64,000 bases of DNA from Vespula vulgaris (GCF_905475345.1 NC_066608.1:2231501-2295500); one strand, 5' to 3'; positions 51,477-62,930 are shown, counted from the stretch's first letter. Program-made: numbers and translations. The notes: generated from the sequence alone by a model not told the origin.

Positions 51477-53404
51477 CTATCTGTTTCTCGATCTTTTGTT
51501 ACTATTTTTTTTAGCACTGTTTGTAGATTTGGTTTTATTCGAGTCTTTGCTGTTATTATGGCAATCCTTGATGGGCGTAGGAACATGTTCTAAATTGCCA
51601 TTGGACATAGGTCCGTTTGAGAAAGGGGTGGAACCAGAATCAGGGTTGCTAACAGTGCCATTATTTTGAGTATATCCAGCTTGTACAGAAGTGTGATTTT
51701 TGCCACTGGTTTCCTTGTTATTACTAGAGATTGTATTTGAATTGCTGAAGTTGCAATTATCCTCGCTGCCACTGTTCCCAATTTGAGACTCCGATTCACT
51801 GTATCGTTCAACTGGAATGATGGGGCTGATGTTAACGGTACACAATATGGTAATAGAAAATTGTAGAAGTGTAGAATGGAAGAAAAGCTTATTATACGTG
51901 CAATAATAGTTTTACAAGCATATTACACGAACACACCAACTAAAAAATATATGTATATAGAATCAAAAGATATCTACTATACATTGATTTTTACCGAAGG
52001 AAACAAATTTGACGAATAGACGTAAATACTAGGATCAAGCTAGATAATTTTTGTCACTAAAACAGGATGTAAGAGAACTACCACTTTGATATATTACTGA
52101 AATATTTTTTATGTAGTAGTGAAATCACATATCAAAAATGTACGACAAAAAGATTTGATGATTGTTTTAAGAGAATTCAGTTTTAGAAATCTAATGCATC
52201 ATGCATATGTTTACAGTGTCTATAACTTTGAGTAAAGTTATATTTGATAACAATGATTCCAGTCGAATACTTAGGTACTAGATTCTATAACGTTACTCTT
52301 GTAATATTCAAACAATTGATACATCTAATATCTACAAGCATATTCTATATATAATATAATATATATAACATAGTAAATGAAATAAAAAAAAAAAAAACTT
52401 AGATAGAAATAAATGACTACTTATGCAAGAAAAGAAATTATAAAGTTATAATAAGTTCTATGGAAAAGAAAATAATGAAAAGAAATACAAAGACTTTAAA
52501 ATATTCATTTTGTAAATAAATAGATAATTATGTATATCCATTCAGGTCCTTACTTTTTTCTTGCGTGTTTTCCACAAGACCATTTACAGCCTGCAACAAG
52601 GAACGAAATAAATCTCTCTGTTTTATCTTTAAAAATATTTGATAATATATATAAATGTCTAATTGTACTTTTTCTTAATTTTTAAGTAGAAATACTGCAA
52701 ATATATTTATTAAGCTGCTCTATTCTTCTATACGTATATAACAATATATATATGCTTATACAAAAATATGATCCAGATCGATTACTCACTGCCATAGATG
52801 TAATAGACGATTTAGAAAATAATCTTTCAGCTTCCTTGAATTTTCTATTACGTTTATCTGCTTTACTATTGGTATTTTTATTGCTTGCTAAATACCTGTC
52901 CCATCCTCGTATTATATTCCCATATAATTGTGTGTCTTCCAAGTAACTTCCCTCAAATGCATATATCTGACGTTCTAAATTTGCTAATGTATCCTATGCG
53001 AATATAATAACATTTTGGTTCATTCAAATAACTAACAATGATAATACATCGAAAATCATTTCAGAAAATGCTAGGTAATCAGATAGATTATCAATGAAAT
53101 TATAAAACGAAGTCAACGAAACTACGAAGACAACTTTGGCTTAACAAGATAACCTCAAAAGTTGATGGATACTAAATCCTTTTACTACAGAATTTTTTCT
53201 AAATAAATTTAAAAATATCGTTATACGAATATATATATATATAATACTTTTTAGATTAAAAAGATAAATAAAAGGATTAAAAAAGCTTTTTTTTTTTTTT
53301 TTCATGATAAAATACAATGGTATTTTACTTACGGCAATTTCTGCTTTACGCTTTACAAGTTCCGCTAATTCGGCTCTTAAATCTACTGAGGATTTTGTCG
53401 ACAT
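51477..53404 (-). CDS. MEAF6: MEAF6/Eaf6, subunit of MYST histone acetyltransferase complexes
   Basis: Small nuclear scaffold protein shared by NuA4/TIP60, HBO1 and MOZ/MORF acetyltransferase complexes, where it binds the ING and BRPF/JADE or EPC subunits. Exons in transcript order: 53404-53333, 52993-52790, 52590-52554 and 51811-51477, all in frame, 215 residues. The N-terminal coiled coil LRAELAELVKRKAEIADTLA is followed by the near-invariant core NLERQIYAFEGSYLEDTQ, YGNIIRGWDRYL and RNRKFKEAERLFSKSS (to about residue 90). The 37-base third exon encodes AVNGLVENTQEK, matching the equivalent human segment. The tail is Ser/Asn-rich, possibly disordered, and ends in a basic KKNSNKRSRNR. The start ATG at 53,404 is preceded by another possible frame extension without support. 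A CCAAT box at 53,588 may belong to its promoter. Very secure assignment. Confidence 0.95.
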
Positions 53405-53759
53405 TGTTTTCACTTCTAAATACTCAAATTAATTTTATCGAGATTAATATTATCCGAGATTTAACCAAGGAAAAACTTCCCACGATGCTACACCTTCTGT
53501 ACTCACGAACCTAATACGCTCATTCGCACGCAGGCGCAACACAGTGAAGCTGATTCATTATATTTCCGCTAGTTGAAACAGTAACATCCAATCAGAATCG
53601 TACATTTTTAAACAGATTGGCGGGTATTCTTACTTCCGAAATTTTTATAAAAAATTTATTGTACAAAAATTCATAAAACGCATTAATTTTTATATAATTT
53701 ATAAAATAATTAAACAATTATAAAATAATGTAACATTTTAATACAATTAAATAGTAAAT

Positions 53760-54165
53760 TCGGAGTCGTTGTCTTTATCTAATATCAACAAAAATAAATC
53801 TTTAATTGACTTTGATGGTTATGGAATCAGTTTTCCTTCGTACTCTGACAAGTGAATATCGAAGATCTTTCTAAAAGTCTAATATCAAAATATGAAAACT
53901 TTCGAACATTTTATAATTATTTAAACGATATATAATGTAAACAAAGTACAAAAAATTAATATTTAAACAATAATAAATTCGATTAAACATTAAACGACTC
54001 GGAAGACGCGTTAAATATAAAATAATTTTAATTTCTTTTCTCTTAGATTTAAATTTTGAATTGGCGGTCGTTCGCTACGCGTGACGTCACAACAATAAAC
54101 CTTCGATCGATTTTAACGATTAGTAAATCAGTCTTGTTTTGTTTTTCGACGAGTGAACATCGAAG
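53760..54165 (+). repeat. Diverged direct duplication, about 110 bp, 301 bases apart
   Basis: Bases 53,788-53,864 align without gaps to 54,089-54,165, both 77 bases, with roughly 70 percent identity by eye. Shared words include AATCAGT, AGTGAAxATCGAAG and ACAAxAATAAA. Weaker similarity continues upstream to GTCGTT at about 53,765 and 54,067. The downstream copy contains the palindrome GTGACGTCAC; the upstream copy has lost it. Confidence 0.65.
54081..54090. promoter_or_regulatory. Perfect CRE palindrome GTGACGTCAC
   Basis: A ten-base perfect palindrome containing the CREB/ATF consensus TGACGTCA, just upstream of the candidate spliced transcript whose first donor is at 54,210. It sits in a less AT-rich patch (GGCGGTCGTTCGCTACGC). 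Binding is inference. Confidence 0.5.
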
Positions 54166-55190
54166 CTCTCTCAGGATCTCTTTCTTACAAGTATTAACGA
54201 AGATTTAAAGTAAGTATATTTTTATACGACACATTTTTTGAATAATTTATATAATTTCTTATTATAACAATAATACTTATTTAATTATTTTATTGATTTC
54301 TAATTATTAAAAGTCTTATTTAACTATTTTCATTGTTTTAAAAATGTAATTATTTTTTTTGAATTTTTCTTTTTCAGAATCGTTGCAATCGCGCGCGTAG
54401 CAATGAAGTAATCGAGTGTTTGTGTCGCTAAAAAAAAAAAAATATCGCGAAATAGAAGCAGTGTTTGTTCGTTCGCGTTTCGCGATTTAAATAACAAATG
54501 TTTTTGTATCAACTACGTATAACGTAGTCTTTAGAATCAGTGTTTATTCGCGTAGTTATTTGCTCTTTTAAGAGTCGCACAGACTGAATTTATAGAATAT
54601 AGTAGAGTTCCGCGAAGTAAATTCAGTGATCGTCCGTTAATAAATAACTATCGCGAATTAGAGTCAGTGCATCATTGAAGAGGATCTCAACCAACTTCGA
54701 TGTCGATGTACCTCATTTTCAACCAGCTACGCATCATCCATCCTCAATTTCGACCTAAATCGCGGACGAGTGTTTTGGAGCCATCGCAGAACTTCTTAAA
54801 CAGTAAGTAAATTTTTAAATCCTTCCGATTATATCAAGGACTCAATTATATATCGAGAACGAAAGGTCCGAATCGGAATGATTGATTGTAATAAATTAAT
54901 AAAAAAGCGTTGATTGATCGCGAATAAATTTCTTCGTTTTTTGAAATTTGATATATTTTCAGATATTTTAAAATATTTAGTGCCATAACTAAGCTTATTA
55001 AGAGTATAGAATTTTTAGAATATGAAAATTAAGGAACTTGTTATAACAAAGTGTACGTGTCATTGTTAATCCTTCAGTTTTGATCTTCATATAGTGATCC
55101 ACGCAATATTATTTTTGATATAATGTATATTATATTTTATAAGAATCATTATCATAAATCATATATGTCATTATCTTTAATTAATAAGAA
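54100..55190 (+). ncRNA. Candidate spliced transcript, non-coding or small-peptide
   Basis: Three plus-strand exons can be drawn with good splice sites. Exon 1 ends at 54,209 (donor GTAAGT). Exon 2 is 54,378-54,802 (acceptor TTTTTCAG, donor GTAAGT). Exon 3 starts at 54,963 (acceptor ATATTTTCAG) and ends before or within the REC8 3' region. Exon 2 is markedly less AT-rich than its flanks and contains repeated words (TATCGCGAAATAGAAGCAGTG-like at about 54,443 and 54,648; CAGTGTTTRTTCG twice). A small ORF starts at 54,700 (MSMYLIFNQLRIIHPQ) and crosses the exon 2/3 junction in frame to a stop, 43 residues in total. No family is recognised. It could be a long non-coding RNA, a micropeptide gene or a 5' leader of an unseen gene. 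Confidence 0.45.
54700..54991 (+). CDS. Small ORF in the candidate spliced transcript (hypothetical)
   Basis: ATG at 54,700 opens a frame that reaches the donor after 54,802 in phase 1 and continues from 54,963 to a TAA at about 54,989-54,991. The 43-residue product begins MSMYLIFNQLRI, contains a basic/Pro segment (HPQFRPKSRTS) and ends NILKYLVP. It lacks a signal peptide and any known motif. Several upstream ATGs precede it in exon 2, so translation is doubtful. Confidence 0.25.
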
Positions 55191-55197
55191 TCATAAA

Positions 55198-55321
55198 TTA
55201 TGCATATTTTTCTATCCAGATGATATCATAAGGCGCAGCTTGTTTTAAAATAATTTTCTTCTCTTTGTGTAATTCTGAAAACAATTATTAAGCTTAGATA
55301 TATCTTTTGAGAAAAAGAATA

Positions 55322-55357
<36 letters not shown>

Positions 55358-58122
55358 TGTATGTATGTACCACTAATAATATGTTAATTTCTATAAACTT
55401 AAAATATATTTTTAACATACTCACCCAAGAGAAATATGAAACAAGAAGAAGCATCTAATTTACTATAATGATCTGGTGAAATTATATCTGTAAATGTTGC
55501 GAGTTGATTGTTCTGCCAAATTATCTCCAATAGTGCAAGTAATTCTCGTTTCGTTAATAAATAAGATGGAAGTGATGAAGAAACCGGACTATAAAATACA
55601 CAAACAATAATAATTACTGTATTTTGTATTTTATAACATTATTATCGCTATTTTTTATTCGAATTTTATGTTATATCTTAATTTAAAAATAATTGAAGTT
55701 CATTAATATAAAAAATATATTATTTATTATAATTTTACCTAGCATCCGGTATGAATAATTCCCCTGCAATATTTGGCGATTGTATTTTTTCTTGTTCATT
55801 AATAGTTAATCCCACTACGTCGTGAAATTTAATTACTTCTGGAAGCTCGTCTATGCTGATAAGAACACTTTTTTCTGAACTTATATTTTTGCTTATTTCA
55901 GCAGATTTCCCAATCGCCGATGATAAATCAGGGAACAATTCTTCAGTTTTATTACTTTTGTCCATTAAACGTAAAAGTTCAGTTGCTAGAAATTTATATG
56001 ATGTTATAATTACAGCAAAATATTTGGGGAGAAAAAAAATAGAATTTGGTTTTGTTATAAATAATACATTTTTCTAGGAATTGCCCATATTCCATTTGCA
56101 TCTTCTTTTTAATGGATGGTGCAATAGTATGCATATTGAAAAGTGCCACTAAGGGACTATTCCATTTGTTTTTTAGAGTTGAAGAAAATCTTGCTGGCGC
56201 TACTTGGAAAAGAATTTCTGACGTTGATATATTTACATTAATAACGCTTAATGGCTGCAAAATAATAGAGCGTGATTAATTATGGCTTTAATTCTCTAAA
56301 ATATAATTTAAACTCATTCTTGCAAAATTTGATTAAACTTACAACAGTATGAGCATTGACATTACTAATCCATTTTCGTATTAATTTATGACTGAGTTTT
56401 TTATTTTTGTCTGCGAATATTTTCTTTCTTTTTGATTTTATTTTAATCTTTTGTGAATTTTCATGCACTGATTCCAAGTTCTGTAATGGTTCTACAAAAC
56501 AATCCGCAGTAGAAATAGGAACTACTTCTGTTGAAATATCTGCCGTATTTGGGACTGCTACATCCTCGAATCTTAACTTAAATAATAATCCCCAAATTAT
56601 TTCTCATTGTTAGTAATAATAATATACTTGTAATAAAATACATACGTGTCTTTTTTTGATAGGTGTTTCTATATGTATTCCTTCAGCAGATTGTCTCTTT
56701 CGAGGTGTTATAAAAGTACTCTCTTTTGGCATAAATTCTTGTCCAGTTGTATCTGATAACGTTGTCTTTGTATATGCTGCAAAATGTTCCTCGTCTGAAA
56801 AATAAATATCAATCATAATTAGTTGAAATTCTGATTGATTTTTATCAAGGATATAATTTTCTTCTTACTTGCTTTAGGTAGATCATCTATTGATATCTCT
56901 GTCTCAATTTTATTTATAATGACATCAGATTCTTCTAAACTTGGCAAAATATTTTTATTCGCAGGAGAAGTATCATTTAATTCTCTGTCCAAATTCGAAC
57001 TGGTAATATGCATTCTTTCGAATATTTCTCTATACAACAAGTAAAAAGAAAATATAATAATATTTTTAGTAGAAAAATATAATATTTGATAATATGGTGA
57101 CAAAGAAAAATGTATAATACACAACTTGGATAAATTTGATATCTGTAGGAAAGTCAAGGATTATTGGAAAAGGAAATAAGGGCACTAACAATGAAATGTC
57201 TTCACCATTTGGAAGGAGAAAGTTCAATTGTTCATGAGTTAGTGCACCAAAGTCCAAACATGCAGCATCATGCATCTATATAATTATATATGAAAAATAT
57301 GGACAAACAAGTACAAAACTTAATATTTGTATATGTAATCATTATCTATAATTAAAATTTAACAAATATAGATGTTAATTAATATTTACCATTGCCTCCA
57401 TTTTAGTATTTATGTTAAATTCATCACATAAAACAGGTAAAGTGTTATTCAATCGAATATCATTAAAATCTTGCATCATAGAAGTTATATTACATGATTC
57501 ACAATCTTTTAAAATAGTATCAATTTCATATCTGTAAAATATAAATTCCTTTTTTAATCATATCTTTCATAAACTTTTGTTTATATTATATTATTATTGT
57601 TATTAAGTATTAAAGAATTAAAATATTACATTTTATTCTTTTTGTTATATAATACTTTCTTGTCTATTCGTAAAACTTGAGCTAAAACAGATTATAAGAA
57701 ATAATAATGTTTTTAAAATATATATGATTTATTTATATAATTAATAAAACATATAATAACTTACTTTGTAAATTCGTGGTCTGATGTAAAAATATCTTTA
57801 CTGCACCATACATAAGTTGTGATGATAAATACAGACTGAATCGTTTACTTGTTTCATTACTTTTAATTTGAATCGTACTTATTATTTCCATGCTTAAATA
57901 AATTAGTAAATATATAATAAACATACTTTATATAAGATTTTTTACTTTATATATCAACAATATACTTAATTTTATTTACCACAGTTCACATAAATTAATT
58001 TCATTCACAGTTGATGATTTACACATTTGTTTGAATATTTGATCATTGACTGTAGCAGCTAACCAACATCTTGCAAGTTTTCCCTTTTGTCGCATAGAAA
58101 GAAGTTCGTGCGAATAAAACAT
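55198..58122 (-). CDS. REC8: REC8 meiotic cohesin kleisin subunit
   Basis: REC8 replaces RAD21 in meiotic cohesin, holding sister chromatids together and linking SMC1 and SMC3. Twelve exons in frame, transcript order: 58122-57980, 57892-57765, 57681-57630, 57531-57390, 57275-57190, 57029-56869, 56794-56646, 56576-56343, 56254-56068, 55985-55739, 55588-55425 and 55274-55198; 589 residues. The N-terminal SMC3-binding domain (1 to about 105) has MFYSHELLS, GKLARCWLAAT and RFSLYLSSQLMYGAVKIF, the last matching REC8 better than RAD21. The C-terminal winged helix (about 510-589) has FIFLLELHKEKKIILKQAAPYDIIWI, split here by an exon junction after LL. The middle is divergent and acidic with repeated SIDDLP/SIDELP pieces. 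STELLR at 428-433 fits the separase consensus. The start was chosen because kleisins begin MFY. Confident as kleisin, slightly less so as REC8 over a RAD21 paralogue. Confidence 0.85.
55331..55370. repeat. (GTAT)n microsatellite in REC8 last intron
   Basis: Ten ATGT/GTAT tetramers preceded by a short (TA)n tract, located in the intron between REC8 exons 11 and 12. Confidence 0.95.
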
Positions 58123-58649
58123 CTAATTCAAATTAAAAAATTAGAATATTATACATTATAAAAAAATTGATAAGAAAGTGATATTAAAAATTTAAATTGA
58201 ACATATATATATATATATGTATATGTATGTACATACATACCTTCTTTGAAATTAATAAAATACTTTGTTCGATGATCAATATAAACTGTTATGTAAAAAT
58301 TTTAAGGAACAAAAAAAACAAAATAACCACTTTTCATTGTTTTCTTGTCACAAACAACACATTTGTCCGACATGTTGGACGCCATTTTTAATTATATATA
58401 AAGTTCAACAGAGTTGTATATTGCTCACTTTGTTACAATTGTTATGATGTAATTATCGAGTAATTCTAATTTCTATTATTTGAACATTTGTTTATTAATA
58501 GATAAACTGAATTTTGAGGTTATTTATTTCAAAGTATATCTCTGCATATACAAATAACGCTTCAGTTTATATACATACATTCAAATATAAATAACGATGA
58601 TTAGTACTATATAATGTTTTAACAAATTTTATTATCAAAATAGTAAACA
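58123..58649. promoter_or_regulatory. Divergent REC8/RMI1 intergenic region
   Basis: The 527 bases between the two start codons must hold both promoters and any 5' leaders. On the minus strand a possible untranslated exon at 58,285-58,241 has good sites (ATAACAG acceptor, GGTATGT donor). An upstream ATG at 58,385 opens MASNMSDKCVVCDKK with a weak donor after 58,331. No TATA box is clear. A shared control region for two chromosome-maintenance genes is plausible but inferred. Confidence 0.4.
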
Positions 58650-59125
58650 ATGAATGAAGATCTCGTAAAACGAGTTAAAAACACATTAAAATCAGAATCA
58701 TATTCTATGAATGAAATATGGTTAAGAGATTGTATAGAATATTTTACTTCAGAAAATGATACTGTAAGTAATGGTAATATAATGTTTTAAATCTTTTTTT
58801 TTTGTTTTCTTCTAATTTAATGTGAATTTTAAAGTTTGTTAATTTATTTATTCAGATAAATAAAATCATAATAATAGTGAACATTTTTTAACATTATGAT
58901 CATCATACAAGTTTATATTTCATTTTATGGTTATGTTTCACTGTAGATAGTATATAATGAAATATTAAAATTTGTGAGAACACAATGGCAATTAAGTGAT
59001 TTACGTGAGATTAATAATGATAATGGATGTTTACCAAGAAATCTTAATCAACAAATATGTACAGTGTTACCTGGAACTTATATCCTTCAGGTATATTAAT
59101 CAAAATTTTATATATAGAATTACTT

Positions 59126-59160
<35 letters not shown>

Positions 59161-61364
59161 CATTTATTTTATTTTCTAATATTAATATAGATGAACACAA
59201 TGTATGACATATCAACTTCAAAATATAAGCAGTTAGAACAGATTCGTAATGTTTCAAACGTTAACATAGAAGCAACAGAAAATAATAAACCTCAGATGTG
59301 GGAGCCTAAAACAAAGAGGATGCTTCTATTACATCTAACAGATGGTATTCAAGATATTAGTGCTATAGAATATAAAACTATTTCATCCCTACATGTAATA
59401 TATTTTTGTAAATATGATTTTATTATAGATACTATAATATATTTTAGTTTTAAATAATTATATTTATTTATAAAGATTAATATTACAATTCAATAGGATA
59501 CATTATTACCTGGATATAAAGTAATGATTATCGGTCCTATAAAATGCAGAAGAGGTATTATTTTATTAGAAGAAGGTAAATTTAGAGAAATTGGTGGAGA
59601 AGTAGAAAGTTTATCCATCACTAATGCATTAGAAAATGTGTTAGCTCGAGCTTTGTAAGTTTTTCAAATAGTAATTTATGGAAATGTATTATTTATATTG
59701 ATAATTTTTTGCATTTGAATATTATAGAAACTTTGCAGAAAATCCAGATCCTTATAACGATAAAAACCAAGAGATTCATAATAAGAAATCACCTATTACA
59801 AATGATTTTTTTGAAGATGATTTTGAAGTAAATTTGGAGGAAGTTACGCGAATTGAACAACTAAGTCAGGAGACAGATAGTGTACAAAATATAGACAACA
59901 CATCACATACTATAAATATACAAAATAATTTATCTAGTACAAGAAACATTAAACAACAAAATTTTGTTCATCCAAAAAATACAGTTAACAAAAATGAAGA
60001 GAACAATATGATTGAAATTGTTGATATGGATGATGAGTTATTAGAAATGATGGATGAAGATCAATTTATTGCATCTACCTCATCTACATCTAGTAATAAT
60101 GGAAATACAGATAGAGAAAAAAAGAATTTAGTAAAACCTTTTCGAGTTTTACCTAAAGAAGATAATGGTAATAGTATGGGAGATGATATAGTAGTAGTAA
60201 AAGATAAATACAACACATTGAAATGCTCAACTGGAAAAAAAAGTAATAAAGAACAATCTGATACGTATTTTCCAGAGGATGATTTTGATTTTGATGATAT
60301 TAACATGTTAGAAGTACTAGAAAAGAATGATACACTATCAAAAAAAAAAGAACTTGATATAAAAAGAAATGATCAACCAACTAGATCATTCTCACAGAAT
60401 ATTCCAGATTCAAAACATTCCACAACAGATTCCACAAAAAACAAAAATTCTTTTGAAACATCAAAACTTAAGACAAGTAGCATCAGTAGTAATGCAACAT
60501 CATCTAGAGCTCAAGTTGATCAGAAAATAGAAATTGGAATTAAAAGATCCGCAGTACGACTTAATATGAATATTTTCAATAAATATTAATATGCAATAGT
60601 ATATAAAAATATTTATATAATATCTATATTGTAGGCATTGATATCACCACCAACTGTTAATTCATCAAAAATACGTTGTATCAAAGAAACATCAAATCAA
60701 GAAAAAGGTGTACAAAAAATCTCGGACTTTATGAAAACAAAAAATGTACAAGAAGAAATACCAGTGAAAATTTGTGATTTCATTTGTGACATAATTGAAG
60801 AAACGGTAAAAGAAATAACGTTTAAAACTGTTCGGGGACAGTTTACTACATTTGGAAAATTATCTAGAAAAAATTCTTATTGGCAATTAGAAGGAACAAT
60901 TTCTGATAAAACTGCAGCTATAGATGTTTCTGTTGCTTCCGAGGTATATTACATATATTTAGAAGCAAAATTTTAATATATTTACATTAGTATATTTTTA
61001 TATATATATATATTTTTTCAGATTATAGAAAGATTTCTTGGGTTTAGCGTTAAAGAATTTTCCCAAAAAAGAAAACTCGCAAAAATCAATAGTGATATAG
61101 AACATGAATTAAGAATGGTAAATTTAAGATATGTTAATGATATTTTGTCACGCATATTGTTTATTATATATTTTATCTATATAGATATATATCTTAATAA
61201 TATTTTAGGCTTGTCGTAATGCAGAACAAAAATTGAAACAATTAGATGCTTTATTAGAATTGGAATTAAAGCCAGATCAAAAAGCAAAAGTTGTAAATAT
61301 TAGGTCATTAACTGATCAACAAAAGGAATTAATTGATAAAAGACTGAAGGCACTAAAGATATAG
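58650..61364 (+). CDS. RMI1: RMI1, RecQ-mediated genome instability protein 1
   Basis: OB-fold scaffold of the BLM-TOP3A-RMI dissolvasome, which resolves double Holliday junctions without crossing over. Eight exons join in frame: 58650-58763, 58947-59090, 59191-59394, 59497-59654, 59728-60553, 60635-60943, 61022-61117 and 61209-61364; 668 residues. N-terminal helices (WLRDCIEYF, FVRTQWQLSDLREI) lead into OB-fold 1 (YILQMNTMYDISTSKYKQLE, LPGYKVMIIGPIKCRRGIILLE, LGGEVES-like IGGEVESLSI, LARAL), the TOP3A-binding part. Residues about 210-480 are an acidic, probably disordered linker. OB-fold 2 in exons 6 and 7 has FTTFGKLSRKNSYWQLEGTI, AAIDVSVASE and FLGFSVKEFSQ, matching the C-terminal fold that binds RMI2 in vertebrates. 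The exon 5 donor (GTACGA) is weak but is the one that keeps the frame. Length is close to the human 625 residues. Confidence 0.92.
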
Positions 61365-61725
61365 AAAATTCTATTTCAAGTATTATTTAACAAAAAATGT
61401 GCTTTATATAGTCATTATATCCTAATTTTTATATAGTATTATAACAAGCTTTTTACATTTTTTCTTATTACAGATAAATCATAGTTGAGTTTATTAAAAA
61501 AATGATAACATTTTAATTGCATTACAATCTACGATTTTATTTTTTTATGTTTTAATTATTTATTTTTGTTAAATAAATAAATAAACTGTTTAGAGAGAGA
61601 ATGAGTGAAAGAGTAATATACTCCTTATTGCTTTAAATATTGGCCCATGTAAGAAAGCCAAGATGCTCCAATTTAAAACTCGAAAGAGAGAAAATTAAAG
61701 GGAGCAGTGTGCATTCATTTTCAAG

Positions 61726-61759
<34 letters not shown>

Positions 61760-62930
61760 AAATCTTCTGTAATGGTTGTGCACTCTCGTGAATACCACAC
61801 CCTGATTATGTGAAAGCGACGGGCATTGTGCTACGGTACAGGGCAATCACACCTTGCTCTTCAATGGCGTAGAATCTAAATTCAAGTTTGAGCAACGAAA
61901 ACAATAAAATTATTTTTTTTTTCTTCTTTTTTTTTTATTTCATTTTACGAATCTAAAAAAAGGCTAAATTAAAAATTTTTATGCTCTCAATTAATCAATT
62001 TTTTTTTTATATATTTTCATTGTTTATTATAAATGTACTTAATTATTTATCATTGTATTTTATACAAAAGCTTTTTTATTACTATAAAAATGCGCTTGCG
62101 CTTGACGCAAATCAGGTTCAAACGATATTATTGAACTACATTAAATCTAATTAAGTTCTAATTTACGTTATTACGTTATAAGTAGTATCGTGTATGGAAT
62201 TAAAAAAGAAGTGGCACGTAATAGATAATGATTGACTTAATTGTTGAACTTATTTAAACACATTATAATGTGAATAATATATATGTAACAAATTACGTAT
62301 TTTAGGTATATATGAGTTAAAAATATTTTTTAAAAATAACATCTTTCATATATACATATACACACATACATACAATTATTTATTGATTATTTTCGTATGT
62401 TTTTATATTCGACTTACGTAAAGAAAGAAATTATTGAAAATTGACTGAGTTATTTTTACGTATCTTTATGAGGTTTTCTAAAAAAAAAATAAAAAAAAAA
62501 TAAAAAAAAAGTTTCTAAATTATATAAATTAAGAAAAACTCTAAAAGCTTATTTATATACTTGATATGTGAAAATTAGAAGTATTTCAAATAATCAAAAT
62601 CTACTTAAACTATTCACAGCATCGTTTCTGTACTCGAAGCACAAATTTTCATTTTGCCAAATAAATAAAATACACATCAGATTCGTAATATTACGATATG
62701 TTATACAGCCTCTCATGCATCATTATCATCATCATCTCCTATGCATTCTCCTTGTAAAAATTAAATGACACAGAGAAAAACTAAATTCGCTTATTTAGAT
62801 CCTAAAAGAGCGAATAATATAGTACATTCGTCAACGTACAGTCTTTACAAAGAAAAACAACTATTATGGCAAAGATTAAAAAATAGGTACATACAGTTTA
62901 TCAATTTCATTATCCATAATATAAAAATAT
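61365..62930. other. Convergent 3' region between RMI1 and the Frizzled gene
   Basis: AATAAA at 61,572-61,577 is a likely RMI1 polyadenylation signal. A less AT-rich block at about 61,770-61,880 stands out and is listed separately. The remainder is AT-rich with T-runs, and probably includes the Frizzled 3' untranslated region on the minus strand. No protein gene is supported. Confidence 0.6.
61770..61885. other. Less AT-rich, possibly structured element
   Basis: A compact block of balanced composition in strongly AT-rich DNA. CCCTG near 61,800 can pair with CAGGG near 61,841, enclosing a segment with GCGACGGGC. A T-rich run precedes it on the plus strand. The size and isolation would suit a small structured RNA or a conserved 3' UTR element. 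I could not match it to U1, U2, U4, U5, U6, U7, U11, U12, 7SK, RNase P or a tRNA. Confidence 0.25.

Noticed and set aside
62105..62130. tRNA B-box-like GGTTCAAAC
   Set aside because: The flanking five bases on each side cannot pair to form a T arm, and no acceptor stem or A box fits.
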